Source of the DNA: Streptomyces fructofermentans
GTDB lineage: Bacteria > Actinomycetota > Actinomycetes > Streptomycetales > Streptomycetaceae
Reading direction: 5' to 3'
Assembly (NCBI RefSeq): GCF_014651055.1
Contig: NZ_BMWD01000014.1
Location: 178,573 to 214,157 of the forward strand
Length of the DNA stretch: 35,585 nt
Positions 17,079 through 24,403 of this stretch are shown one piece after another. A program made the position numbers and the translations under genes. The notes under the pieces were generated by a model that was given only the letters and a program-made list of their open reading frames with translations, had not been told where the DNA came from and ran no database searches. Numbering within the stretch: position 1 is the stretch's first letter; each line of letters opens with the position of its first letter.

Positions 17079-17783
17079 GTGTCCCTGCTCAGCGCTGATC
17101 CCGCCGCGTTTCCCGCCGAGCCCCCCGCCGACACGCGTGATCCGGCGGTCACCGCGGCCCACGACTGGGCGGCGTTCAGCGCACTCGACGAGATGACCGA
17201 CCACTGGGCACGCCCCGGCTGGTGGGACGGCAGCCGTGCGTACTACTGGATGCTGACCTTCCCGGATGATCAGCGGCTAGCCGCTCTCGCCGGGCACTGC
17301 CAGGAGGAGTTGGCGCCCCTCGGCCTCGACCCGGTGCCGACGGACGGACTGCACATAACCCTCGCCCGAGTCGGAACTCCCGGCGTCGTCACCCCCGGCC
17401 AGCTGGACAGCCTGGCGCAGGACGCCGAGGCGCTGCTGCCCTCCGCGTTCTCCGTATGCGCCATGCCGCTGGCCGGCTCCCGAGGCGCCGTCCGCCTGTC
17501 CCTAGGTCCCTGGGAACCCCTGCTCCGGCTGCACCACGCGCTGGCCAAGGCGGGGAACAGCGTCGATCTGGCCCCGAAGAAGCCGACGTCCGCTTTCCGG
17601 CCGCACCTGAGCCTCGCGTACAACAATCGTCGACGCCCCGCCGCCCCTGTCGTGGAGGTGGTCTCAAGCCTGCGTGCACTCCCGGCCGCCGAACTCTGCG
17701 TTTCGGCTGTCCAGTTGGTGGAGCTCCGCCGCGAGGGGCGGACGTACCGCTGGGATGTGCGGAAGAACGTCCCGCTCGGATAG
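17079..17783 (+). CDS. 2H phosphoesterase / 2'-5' RNA ligase-like protein
   Basis: A 234-aa protein with the two signature motifs of the 2H phosphoesterase superfamily: DGLHITLARVG in the N-terminal half and FRPHLSLAYNNR in the C-terminal half. Each supplies a catalytic His and Ser/Thr for cleavage of cyclic or 2'-5' phosphodiester bonds in nucleotides or RNA ends. An N-terminal extension contains ALDEMTDHWARPGWWDGSRA, seen in actinobacterial members. The GTG at 17079 is set by GAAGGAG eight bases upstream. The exact substrate cannot be deduced. Its 3' end overlaps the convergent remnant at 17664-18520. Confidence 0.85.
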   Translation: MSLLSADPAAFPAEPPADTRDPAVTAAHDWAAFSALDEMTDHWARPGWWDGSRAYYWMLTFPDDQRLAALAGHCQEELAPLGLDPVPTDGLHITLARVGTPGVVTPGQLDSLAQDAEALLPSAFSVCAMPLAGSRGAVRLSLGPWEPLLRLHHALAKAGNSVDLAPKKPTSAFRPHLSLAYNNRRRPAAPVVEVVSSLRALPAAELCVSAVQLVELRREGRTYRWDVRKNVPLG

Positions 17784-18520
17784 CCCACCGGCGTCCAGGG
17801 CGAATACCACGACCACTTCCTTGCCGATCGGGGTCGGCCGGACCGACCAGTCGGAGGCCAACTCCCCGACAAGCAGCAGTCCGAGACCACTGCCTCTCAG
17901 CTCATCCAGCGACTCTCCGCGGAGCGTGCCCGGACCCTGGAGACATCCCGTCCCGCGTCGTGGACCCGCAGTACCGCCACGTCCCGGTAGACCTCCACGC
18001 ACATGCAGTCCGGTCCGTCGGCTGTGTGCCTGAGCGCGTTGCCCACGAGCTCCGAGGTGACCAGAACGGCGTCGTCAACCCGTTCCGGCGCGGCACGTCC
18101 CTCGAGGAACTCTCGTACGTGTCTGCGCGCGAGGCCCGAAGGCCCCCGCATCGCCTGAACCCGGTACTGGCCGTTGAGGAAGCCGTTCCCGATGCAGTCG
18201 TCACCGGAAGGCTGGATGGCGACGGGCGGGCAGTACAGGGAATAGAGCGCTGCTCGTTCCCAGTCGCTCGCGCCCGCAGCAGCAGCACACAGAGCGTGCT
18301 CGATGAGGTCGTCGCCATGCCGGTGGAGGCGCTCGCAGTAGCTGCGAGTTGCGCCTGGATGGCTGAGAAGCCAGCGGCCCTTGGTGGCCTGCTCGGAGCC
18401 GAAGCCGGCAAGGATGCTCGAGGCACAGGCATGGTTGAGCATTTCGAGCACCCACGGCCGGATGCGTGCGGAACATCCTGGTGTGTTGATGTTTGTCCAG
18501 CCCTCGGGGCTGAGGAACAC
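17664..18520 (-). pseudogene. Anti-sigma-type histidine-kinase-like ATPase, frameshifted
   Basis: The N-terminal frame (start about 18520) gives a ~120-residue domain with WVLEMLNHACASSILAG and WERAALYSLYCPPVA, then an HATPase_c domain: VDDAVLVTSELVGNALRHT (the N-box) and VAVLRVHDAGRD (G1-like box). A single-base shift near 17925 moves the rest, SLDELRGSGLGLLLVGELAS (G2 box) and GKEVVVVFALDAG, into another frame. Intact relatives are SpoIIAB/RsbW-like regulators numerous in Streptomyces, often preceded by a DUF-type sensor. The tail runs 120 bp into the 2H phosphoesterase gene on the opposite strand. Confidence 0.7.
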
Positions 18521-18588
18521 CTACCGGCAATCCAGCACCGAGCAGGCCAAGACCAGCGAACACACCAGGCACGCAGCCGATCCGAGCG

Positions 18589-18749
18589 CTTCACCCATCG
18601 ACCCAATCCCTCTAAGGGTAGCGTGATCGATACACCGCCGAGCACCCACGGAACCCACGGAACCCACGCCAACTATGCCCCATTTGCCGGAATCGATGAA
18701 AGTGTGCGAAAACTCGCCTCGGGCGAACTAAACCCGCAGGTCGCACAGT
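18589..18749 (+). promoter_or_regulatory. Leader of CRISPR array A
   Basis: This ~160-bp A/T-richer stretch is nearly identical to 23977-24129 before array D, apart from a duplicated 9-bp ACGGAACCC unit. Its last 53 bp (TGAAAGTG ... TAAACCCGCAGGTCGCACAGT) also align without gaps to the leader of array C at 36 positions. It ends directly at the first repeat, as expected of a leader that drives transcription and marks the adaptation end. Confidence 0.8.
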
Positions 18750-18990
18750 ATGCTCCCCGCACCCGCGGGGATGGTCCCCAGCGGCCGTCCCTCGCCGACG
18801 CGGCTCGGACCATGCTCCCCGCACCCGCGGGGATGGTCCCTGGGGCCCGGGTACGGCGGTCTTCTTGGCGGTATGCTCCCCGCACCCGCGGGGATGGTCC
18901 CTTTCGGCCCGGTACGCGGACGGCTGTAAGAGGTCCTAACAGAAGCTGTTGATCATGTGACTTTCGGCTTTGGCGGTCGTTGGTCTGGTC

Positions 18991-19808
18991 GTGGGGAAAC
19001 GTCAGTCGCGGCCGTGGATCGTGTCGGATGAACTGTGGTCGCTCATCGAGCCGTTGCTGCCCGAGCCAGGGCCGAAGCTGGTCGATGGCAGACCGCGGGT
19101 TCCGGACCGGCAAGCCCTGTGCGGGATCCTGTTCGTGCTGCACACCGGGATCCAGTGGGAGTACCTGCCCCAGGAGCTGGGCTTCGGCTCGGGCATGACC
19201 TGCTGGCGGCGCCTGGCTGCGTGGAACGAGGCTGGCGTGTGGGACGAACTGCACCTGGTGCTGCTGCAGAAGCTGCGGTCGAAGGACAAGCTGGACTGGT
19301 CGCGGGCGGTGATCGACTCCTCTCATGTCAGGGCGGCCCGACGCGGCCCAAAAGCGGACCCAGCCCGGTCGACCGTGCACGGCCGGGCAGCAAGCACCAC
19401 GTCGTCACCGACGCCCAGGGCATCCCGCTCGCGGTGTCGCTGACCGGCGGAAACCGCAACGACGTCACGCAGTTGCTGCCTCTGCTGGACAAGATTCCAT
19501 CGGTGGCGGGTGTCGTCGGGCGGCCTCGACACAGACCCGATGCCCTGCTCGCCGACCGCGGATACGACCACGACAAATACCGTCGTCTGCTCTGGCAGCG
19601 CGGCATCCGCCCAGTCATCGCCGAACGAGGCGTGGAACACGGCTCCGGCCTTGGCATCTTCCGCTGGGTGGTCGAACGCACGATCGCCTGGCTGCACGGC
19701 TTCCGACGCCTACGGATCCGCTGGGAACGACGCGACGACATCCACGAAGCCTTCCTCGGCCTCGCCACCTGCCTGATCACCCACCGCCACGTCCAACGCC
19801 TTTGTTAG
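18991..19808 (+). CDS. IS5-family transposase made by programmed -1 frameshifting
   Basis: ORF A starts about 18991 (GTG; a TTG 21 bases upstream is possible): WIVSDELWSLIEPLLPEPGP, GIQWEYLPQELGFGSG and the first catalytic Asp in SRAVIDSSHVRAARRG. ORF B, in the -1 frame to 19808, has GSKHHVVTDAQGIPLAVSLT, the second Asp in LLADRGYDHDKYR and the Glu in FRWVVERTIAWLHGFRRLR, completing the DDE triad. The frames join at a C CCA AAA heptamer at 19347-19353, so a full transposase of about 270 aa needs ribosomal slippage there, as known for IS427-group elements. Confidence 0.88.
19347..19353 (+). promoter_or_regulatory. -1 frameshift slippery heptamer CCCAAAA
   Basis: In the frame of ORF A the codons are CCA AAA; in ORF B they are CCC AAA. 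The heptamer C CCA AAA fits the X XXY YYZ rule for -1 slippage exactly and sits at the end of the segment where both frames are open and homologous. Confidence 0.8.
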
Positions 19809-19959
19809 GACCTCTAAGGGCCTGCTCCCCGCAGACGTGGAGGTGTTCCGACGATCCTGACCAAGGTGCGGACGTTCGCGGTGTCCTCCCCGCCGACGCG
19901 GGGGTGTTCCGAGGGCTGAGCAGGGGCAGTGTCAGCTTCGGGCTACTGGGCGCTGCTCG

Positions 19960-20133
19960 GCCAAGCGGCCTCGACTGCTCGGATACGGCGACGCCCGCAA
20001 CCTGTCCGCAGCGCCCGGCCAGCCCTGTTGGTGCGAGATGAACCTGGACGACGCCGTCGCTCAGATCGTGGCGCACATCCGGCAGTTCCGCCCCGACACC
20101 GCCGTCACACACGACGCACTCGTCGACATGCGC
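19960..20133 (+). pseudogene. Fragment of a PIG-L family deacetylase
   Basis: The plus strand reads RLLGYGDARNLSAAPG, then LDDAVAQIVAHIRQFRPDTA and VTHDAL. This is the middle of a PIG-L/GlcNAc-PI de-N-acetylase (mycothiol pathway type), just before the usual GHPDH metal-binding motif. That motif and both ends are missing, so only about 55 residues survive. The fragment lies between the trailer of array A and the truncated ABC gene. Confidence 0.55.
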
Positions 20134-20588
20134 TGTCAGGCCAGAAGCGATACGCCCGCGCCCAGGCTCGCCAACGCTGCGGCCCGCGTGGTGCCGCGGG
20201 CCCAGCATCGGTCGACTCCAGGAGCCTGGGTCAGGGCAAGGAAGCGAGGATCTTCACAACGTTCTTCGCGCAGGTCAGTGGGCGATGCGGTTCATTACGG
20301 TGAGAAGTGGTGATGCCTTTGACGCCATCGTGATCTGCGCTTATGGCCCCAGGCGGGTGCCACCGCTCGTCGGCACGGTGCCGAAGCCCCTGATGCGCGA
20401 CCCAGCAAAGCTGCCCTATCGCCTGTCGTCTCCCCGCCGAGGAACCCTGCGGGCGAGGGGATCTCATTCGCAACGCCTTCGGCCATGCAGTCGAAGCCGT
20501 GGCAGCCGCTCCGCTCCGAGCAGCACGCCCAGATCCCGCCACCAGCTCGGTCTCGCCGCGCCCGGAGCGCCGCGATAGCCGAGGCCTC
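20134..20588. other. Stretch of remnants without a recognisable gene
   Basis: About 450 bp. On the minus strand a short frame includes GVKGITTSHRNEPHRPLTC, which has the flavour of a transposase tail, but I cannot confirm a family. No start codon, ribosome binding site or repeat stands out. Confidence 0.3.
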
Positions 20589-21512
20589 GTCCAGGACGTC
20601 TTCGGCACACCGAAGCACGAGTACACCCAGTCATTGCTCAAAGCTGTACCCCGACTCGACCCGGTCTTCGACGAGGCCGATGCGCCGGCCGTCGCGAGGC
20701 CCGAGCCGGCCCTCGACATACGCGACCTCGTTGTCGAGTACGGCAGCCGAATCGGCGAAGGGTTTCGGGCCGTCGATCGAGCAACATTCGACGTCGCACC
20801 CGGCGAGATCGTGGCCCTGGTGGGTGAGTCCGGCAGCGGAAAGACAACGATTGCCCGTGCGGCCATCGGACTGGCACCCATCTCGGACGGCAGCCTGTCC
20901 GTCGTCGGACACGATTGGGCCGGCATCCGGCGCGCGGACAAGGCAGCAGTGCGCCAGCGCGTAGGCGTCGTCTTCCAGAACCCCGCAACGTCCCTGAACC
21001 CGCGCTACACCGTGGCGACTTCGGTGGGCGAACCGCTGCGCGTCCACCGCGGCCTCCGTGGACGAGAGCTGGATCAACGCATCGACACCTTGCTCGAAAA
21101 TGTGGAACTCGATGCCAAGTGGCGGGACCGCTACCCGCACGAACTCTCCGGCGGCCAACGACAGCGGGTCGCCATCGCGCGCGCAATATCCCTCGACCCG
21201 GACCTGCTCATAGCCGATGAACCCACGAGTGCGCTCGACGTATCGGTGCAGGCACGAGTACTGGACACATTTCGCGAGCTGCAGGCACGGCTGGGTTTCG
21301 CGTGTCTCTTCGTCACCCACGACCTCGCGGTCGTGAACACTCTCTGCGATCGCGTCGTGGTGATGCACCACGGAAAGGTCGTCGAACAGGGCACTCGCAA
21401 TCAAGTGCTTCACGCGCCCGCGCAGGAATACACAAGACGCCTGATCGCCTCCGCGCCCATACCCGACCCCACACTCCAACGGGAGCGACGGATCGCGCTC
21501 AAGGCCGGCTGA
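20589..21512 (+). pseudogene. Dipeptide/oligopeptide ABC transporter ATPase, N-terminally truncated
   Basis: The frame opens without a proper start. DVFGTPKHEYTQSLLKAVP is the C-terminal end of one OppD-type ABC domain; it is followed by a complete second domain of OppF type. Walker A is ALVGESGSGKTTIARAAIGL, Q-loop VGVVFQNPATSLNPRY, signature ELSGGQRQRVAIARAISLDP, Walker B LLIADEPTSALDVS and switch His FVTHDLAV; the C-terminal peptide-transporter extension follows. This is the second half of a fused tandem ATPase for peptide import. The first nucleotide-binding domain and any permease genes are missing, so transport function is unlikely. Confidence 0.75.
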
Positions 21513-21767
21513 ACCGGCGTGACGCCCAAGGCCGCCGTAGCGAGCTTCGGCGCCATGGTGTGCTCCCGGCACCCTCGCGCACCGCGCCCCCTTCGGCGAT
21601 CTCCGAAAACCCGTGGAACAGAATCGCAGACCTTGACGTAAGCCCGCAGACGCGAACGTGATGGCGCGCAGGTCAGCGGCCTTGCCAACTCTCCCTTTCA
21701 GCGGCGGCTCGCAACGCTCCCCGGACGACGCCGCGGACGACACGACCTGAACGAAAAGGTGCCTGAC

Positions 21768-23177
21768 GTGGCCAAGGGCCGAAAGAACGGTCTCCACCGA
21801 GAAATCTCCGACGAGCTGGGCGCCCTGATGCGCACGGGCTGGGCCCACACCACACAGCGCGATCTCCCGCCGGACGAGCAGGCGGCCCACGCGGCTCGCC
21901 GCCGCGCCACGCTCTCCGACCTGTTCCCGGGCGAGCGGCTGATCATCCCGTCCGGAGGCCTCAAGACCCGGTCGAACGACACCCACTACCCGTTCCGCCC
22001 GCACTCGGGCTATGTCCACCTGACAGGCGATCAGACCCATGACGGCGCGCTCGTGCTCGAGCCGCGCGCGGAGGGCGGTCACGAGGCGCACTGCTACCAA
22101 CTCCCCCGCGACAGCCGGGACAGCGACGAGTTCTGGACGGGCATGACCGCGGAGTTGTGGATGGGCCGTCGCCGCTCCCTCGCCGAGTCGGAGCAGGCAC
22201 TCGGTCTCCCCTGCCGTGACATCCGCACGATCTCTGCGGACCTGGCCGGCACGAACGTCCCGACCCGCGTCGTCCGCGGCCACGCCCCCGCGATCGAGGC
22301 CCTGCTCGTCACGGACAAGGAACGGGACGCCGAACTGGAGGAGGCGCTGTCGCGGCTGCGGCTGGTCAAGGACGCCTGGGAGATCGGAGAGCTGCGCCGG
22401 GCGGTGGACTCCACGATGCGCGGATTCACCGATGTCGTCAGGGAGTTGTCGCAGGCGGTCGCGACCTCGGAGCGATGGATCGAGGGGACCTTCTTCCGTC
22501 GCGCCCGCGTCGAGGGCAACAACGTCGGCTACGGTTCCATCTGCGCGGCCGGCGAACACGCCACGATCATGCACTGGGAGGAGAACGACGGACCGGTCCG
22601 CCCCGGCGAGCTGCTGCTGCTCGACGCGGGCGTGGAGACCCGCACCCTCTACACCGCCGACGTGACCCGCACGCTCCCGATCAACGGCACGTTCACTCCG
22701 CTCCAGCGCAAGGTCTACGACGCCGTGTACGAGGCGCAGGAGGCAGGCATGGCGGCGGTGAAGCCGGGTTCACTGTACCGCGACTTCCATGACGCAGCCC
22801 AGTGGTCGATGACCGAGCGGCTGGTGGAGTGGGGCTTCATAGAGGGCCCGGTGGACCGCGCCCTCGACCTCGGTCTCCAGCGCCGCTTCACCATGACAGA
22901 CACCGGGCACATGCTCGGGCTCGATGTCCACGACTGCGCCCAAGCCCGCAACGAGGACTACGTCGACGGCGTCCTGAAGCCGGGCATGGTCCTCACTGTG
23001 GAGCCGGGCCTCTACTTCCAGCCGGACGACCTGACCGTACCCGAGGAGTGGCGCGGCATCGGCATCCGGATCGAGGACGACCTGCTGGTCACGCCGGATG
23101 GCTACGAGAACCTCTCGCGCGCGCTCCCCCGCTCGGCCGACGAGGTCGAGGCATGGATGCGGGAGTTCGCCGGATAG
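21768..23177 (+). CDS. pepP: Aminopeptidase P (Xaa-Pro aminopeptidase), M24B
   Basis: A 469-aa metallopeptidase that removes N-terminal residues preceding proline. The N-terminal AMP_N domain has GERLIIPSGGLKTRSNDTHY and FRPHSGYVHLTGDQTHDGAL. The C-terminal pita-bread domain has the five metal ligands: ELLLLDAGVE and YTADVTRTLP (two Asp), DTGHMLGLDVHD (His), VLTVEPGLYF (Glu) and GIGIRIEDDLLV (Glu). I chose the GTG at 21768 because AAAAGG lies eight bases upstream; a GTG at 21759 is also in frame. CRISPR array C starts 28 bp after the stop and is transcribed toward this gene. It looks intact in a region of remnants. Confidence 0.9.
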   Translation: MAKGRKNGLHREISDELGALMRTGWAHTTQRDLPPDEQAAHAARRRATLSDLFPGERLIIPSGGLKTRSNDTHYPFRPHSGYVHLTGDQTHDGALVLEPRAEGGHEAHCYQLPRDSRDSDEFWTGMTAELWMGRRRSLAESEQALGLPCRDIRTISADLAGTNVPTRVVRGHAPAIEALLVTDKERDAELEEALSRLRLVKDAWEIGELRRAVDSTMRGFTDVVRELSQAVATSERWIEGTFFRRARVEGNNVGYGSICAAGEHATIMHWEENDGPVRPGELLLLDAGVETRTLYTADVTRTLPINGTFTPLQRKVYDAVYEAQEAGMAAVKPGSLYRDFHDAAQWSMTERLVEWGFIEGPVDRALDLGLQRRFTMTDTGHMLGLDVHDCAQARNEDYVDGVLKPGMVLTVEPGLYFQPDDLTVPEEWRGIGIRIEDDLLVTPDGYENLSRALPRSADEVEAWMREFAG

Positions 23178-23205
23178 TCCGCATGCGGCCCGCGGAACCG
23201 GCTCA

Positions 23206-23724
23206 GGAACCATCCCCGCGGACGCTGGGAGCAGCCGACGCACCCGATGGCGTTAACCGTCTTGTCGGGACCATCCCCGGGGGACGCTGGAAGCAGGACT
23301 CCCAACCGAGGGACTCCACTCTTGAGCGACCATCCCTGCGGGGCGCGGGGAGCAGGTGAGTCCGGTCCCAGCCACAGCCGCCCGCCGGGGACCATCCCCA
23401 CGGGCGCGGGGAGCAGGACGACGCCGCTGACGTTCTCGCCCGGCTCGAGGGACCATCCCCGCGGGCGCGGGGAGCAGGGCTGGGGAAGGGCGTCCACCAT
23501 CCGGCACGCGGGACCATCCCCGCGGGCGCGGGGAGCAGCGGGCGGACGGGGATCTCCTCGAGCAGGAGTCGGGACCATCCCCGCGGGCGGCGCGGGGAGC
23601 AGATCGCGTCGTCCGTCACCCGGAAGCGCAGCGCGGGACCATCCCCGCGGGCGCGGGGAGCAGGCCTCGTCGTCCTCCGCGGCCGCGGCCGCCTTGGGAC
23701 CATCCCCGCGGGCGCGGGGAGCAG
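23206..23724 (-). CRISPR. Type I-E CRISPR array C, nine repeats, minus orientation
   Basis: Nine ~29-nt repeats; the typical unit reads CTGCTCCCCGCG-CCCGCGGGG-ATGGTCCC on the minus strand. On the plus strand they start at 23696, 23635, 23571, 23510, 23449, 23388, 23327, 23267 and 23206. Seven spacers are 32 nt and one about 30 nt. The leader is on the right. Repeats next to the leader are uniform, except for a 3-nt insertion in the repeat at 23571-23602; the three farthest (left) are progressively mutated, the usual leader-to-trailer decay. The array transcript points at the 3' end of pepP. Confidence 0.95.
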
Positions 23725-23777
23725 ACTGCGCGACCTGCGCCTTTAACTCCGGCACGGCCAATCTCGGAGCACTTTCA
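23725..23777 (-). promoter_or_regulatory. Leader of CRISPR array C
   Basis: Read on the minus strand, the 53 bp next to the first repeat start TGAAAGTG and end CGCAGGTCGCGCAGT. They align without gaps to the leaders of arrays A and D (36 of 53 identical to A), with TGAAAGTG, TAAA and GCAGGTCGC as the invariant blocks. Confidence 0.65.
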
Positions 23778-23976
23778 GAGAAATGGACAATGTGGACATA
23801 GAACAGCCATCGCCTTTCACCGACACCCGACCGTCCGCTCCACCCGGAAGGCCCAGCCAGCGAGCCATGCGCTCTGGCGTGTTCGTTAGTTTTAGCCTGC
23901 TGGGTTCTGGTTTACCGGTAGGCATTTTCCATGACGGGTGGGGGAATTGCTGGCGAACGCTCGAGCCGGCTGAGCA

Positions 23977-24129
23977 CTTCACCCATCGACCCACTCCCTC
24001 CAGGGGTAGCGTGATCGATACACCGCCGAGCACCCACAGAACCAAGCGCCACCTATGCCCCATTTGCCGGAATCGATGAAAGTGTGCGCAAACTCGCCTA
24101 GGGCGAAACAAACCCGCAGGTCGCGCAGT
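23977..24129 (+). promoter_or_regulatory. Leader of CRISPR array D
   Basis: 153 bp nearly identical to the array A leader (18589-18749), ending at the first repeat. Shared blocks include GGGTAGCGTGATCGATACAC and TTTGCCGGAATCGATGAAAG. About 200 bp separate it from the divergent array C leader; that gap (23778-23976) has no supported gene. Confidence 0.8.
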
Positions 24130-24403
24130 CTGCTCCCCGCGCCCGCGGGGATGGTCCCGGCACCGCCGCCGACCAGATCGAGGAAGCCAACTGCTCCCCG
24201 CGCCCGCGGGGATGGTCCCCCGGCCGCCGACCTCGACATCGGCGACGCGCCCTGCTCCCCGCGCCCCGCGGGAATGGTCCCACCGCCGGCCCCATGAAGT
24301 CGAAGGTCTGGAACTGCTCCCCGCGCCCGCGGGGATGGTCCCTCCGGCCCCTGGAAGCTGGTCGAGGCGCTTGGCTGCTCCCCGCACCCACGGAGATGGT
24401 CTA
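24130..24403 (+). CRISPR. Type I-E CRISPR array D, five repeats
   Basis: Repeats at 24130-24158, 24191-24219, 24252-24281 (one extra C), 24314-24342 and a degenerate last one at 24375-24403. All four spacers are 32 nt. The last repeat ends GGTCTA instead of GGTCCC; the complement of that CTA is the TAG stop codon of the NTPase gene coming from the right. Transcription of the array therefore runs into the 3' end of that gene in antisense. Confidence 0.95.

Larger units (their letters stand above)
18930..19814 (+). mobile_element. IS5-family element inserted in a CRISPR spacer
   Basis: An 885-bp element with terminal inverted repeats GAGGTCCTAACAGAAG (left) and, on the opposite strand at the right end, GAGGTCCTAACAAAGG. 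It is flanked by a 3-bp TAA duplication at 18927-18929 and 19815-19817, as for IS427-type members of the IS5 family. It encodes one transposase in two frames. Intact ends and a clean target duplication indicate a fairly recent, probably still mobile copy. Confidence 0.92.
18750..19911 (+). CRISPR. Type I-E CRISPR array A, split by an insertion sequence
   Basis: Five 29-nt repeats: 18750-18778, 18812-18840, 18873-18901, then 19822-19850 and 19883-19911 beyond the IS. The first three share the stem CCCCGCACCCGCGGGG and end GATGGTCCC. The last two end GTGTTCCG and have other stems, so they are degenerate or from another repeat class. Spacers are 33, 32, 32 (interrupted) and 32 nt. Removing the IS and one 3-bp duplication restores a 32-nt spacer exactly (18902-18929 plus 19818-19821). 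Confidence 0.92.

Noticed and set aside
18612..18952. Frames with PRTRGDGP peptides over array A
   Set aside because: Again translated CRISPR repeats; no gene.
20631..22574. 647-aa minus-strand frame across the ABC ATPase and pepP
   Set aside because: It is the mirror of two clearly recognisable genes and contains only low-complexity Arg/Gly/Val sequence.
23102..23801. Open frames through CRISPR arrays C and D with repeated RARGDGP or SPRPRGWS peptides
   Set aside because: The repeated peptides are translations of the CRISPR repeats, not repeat proteins.
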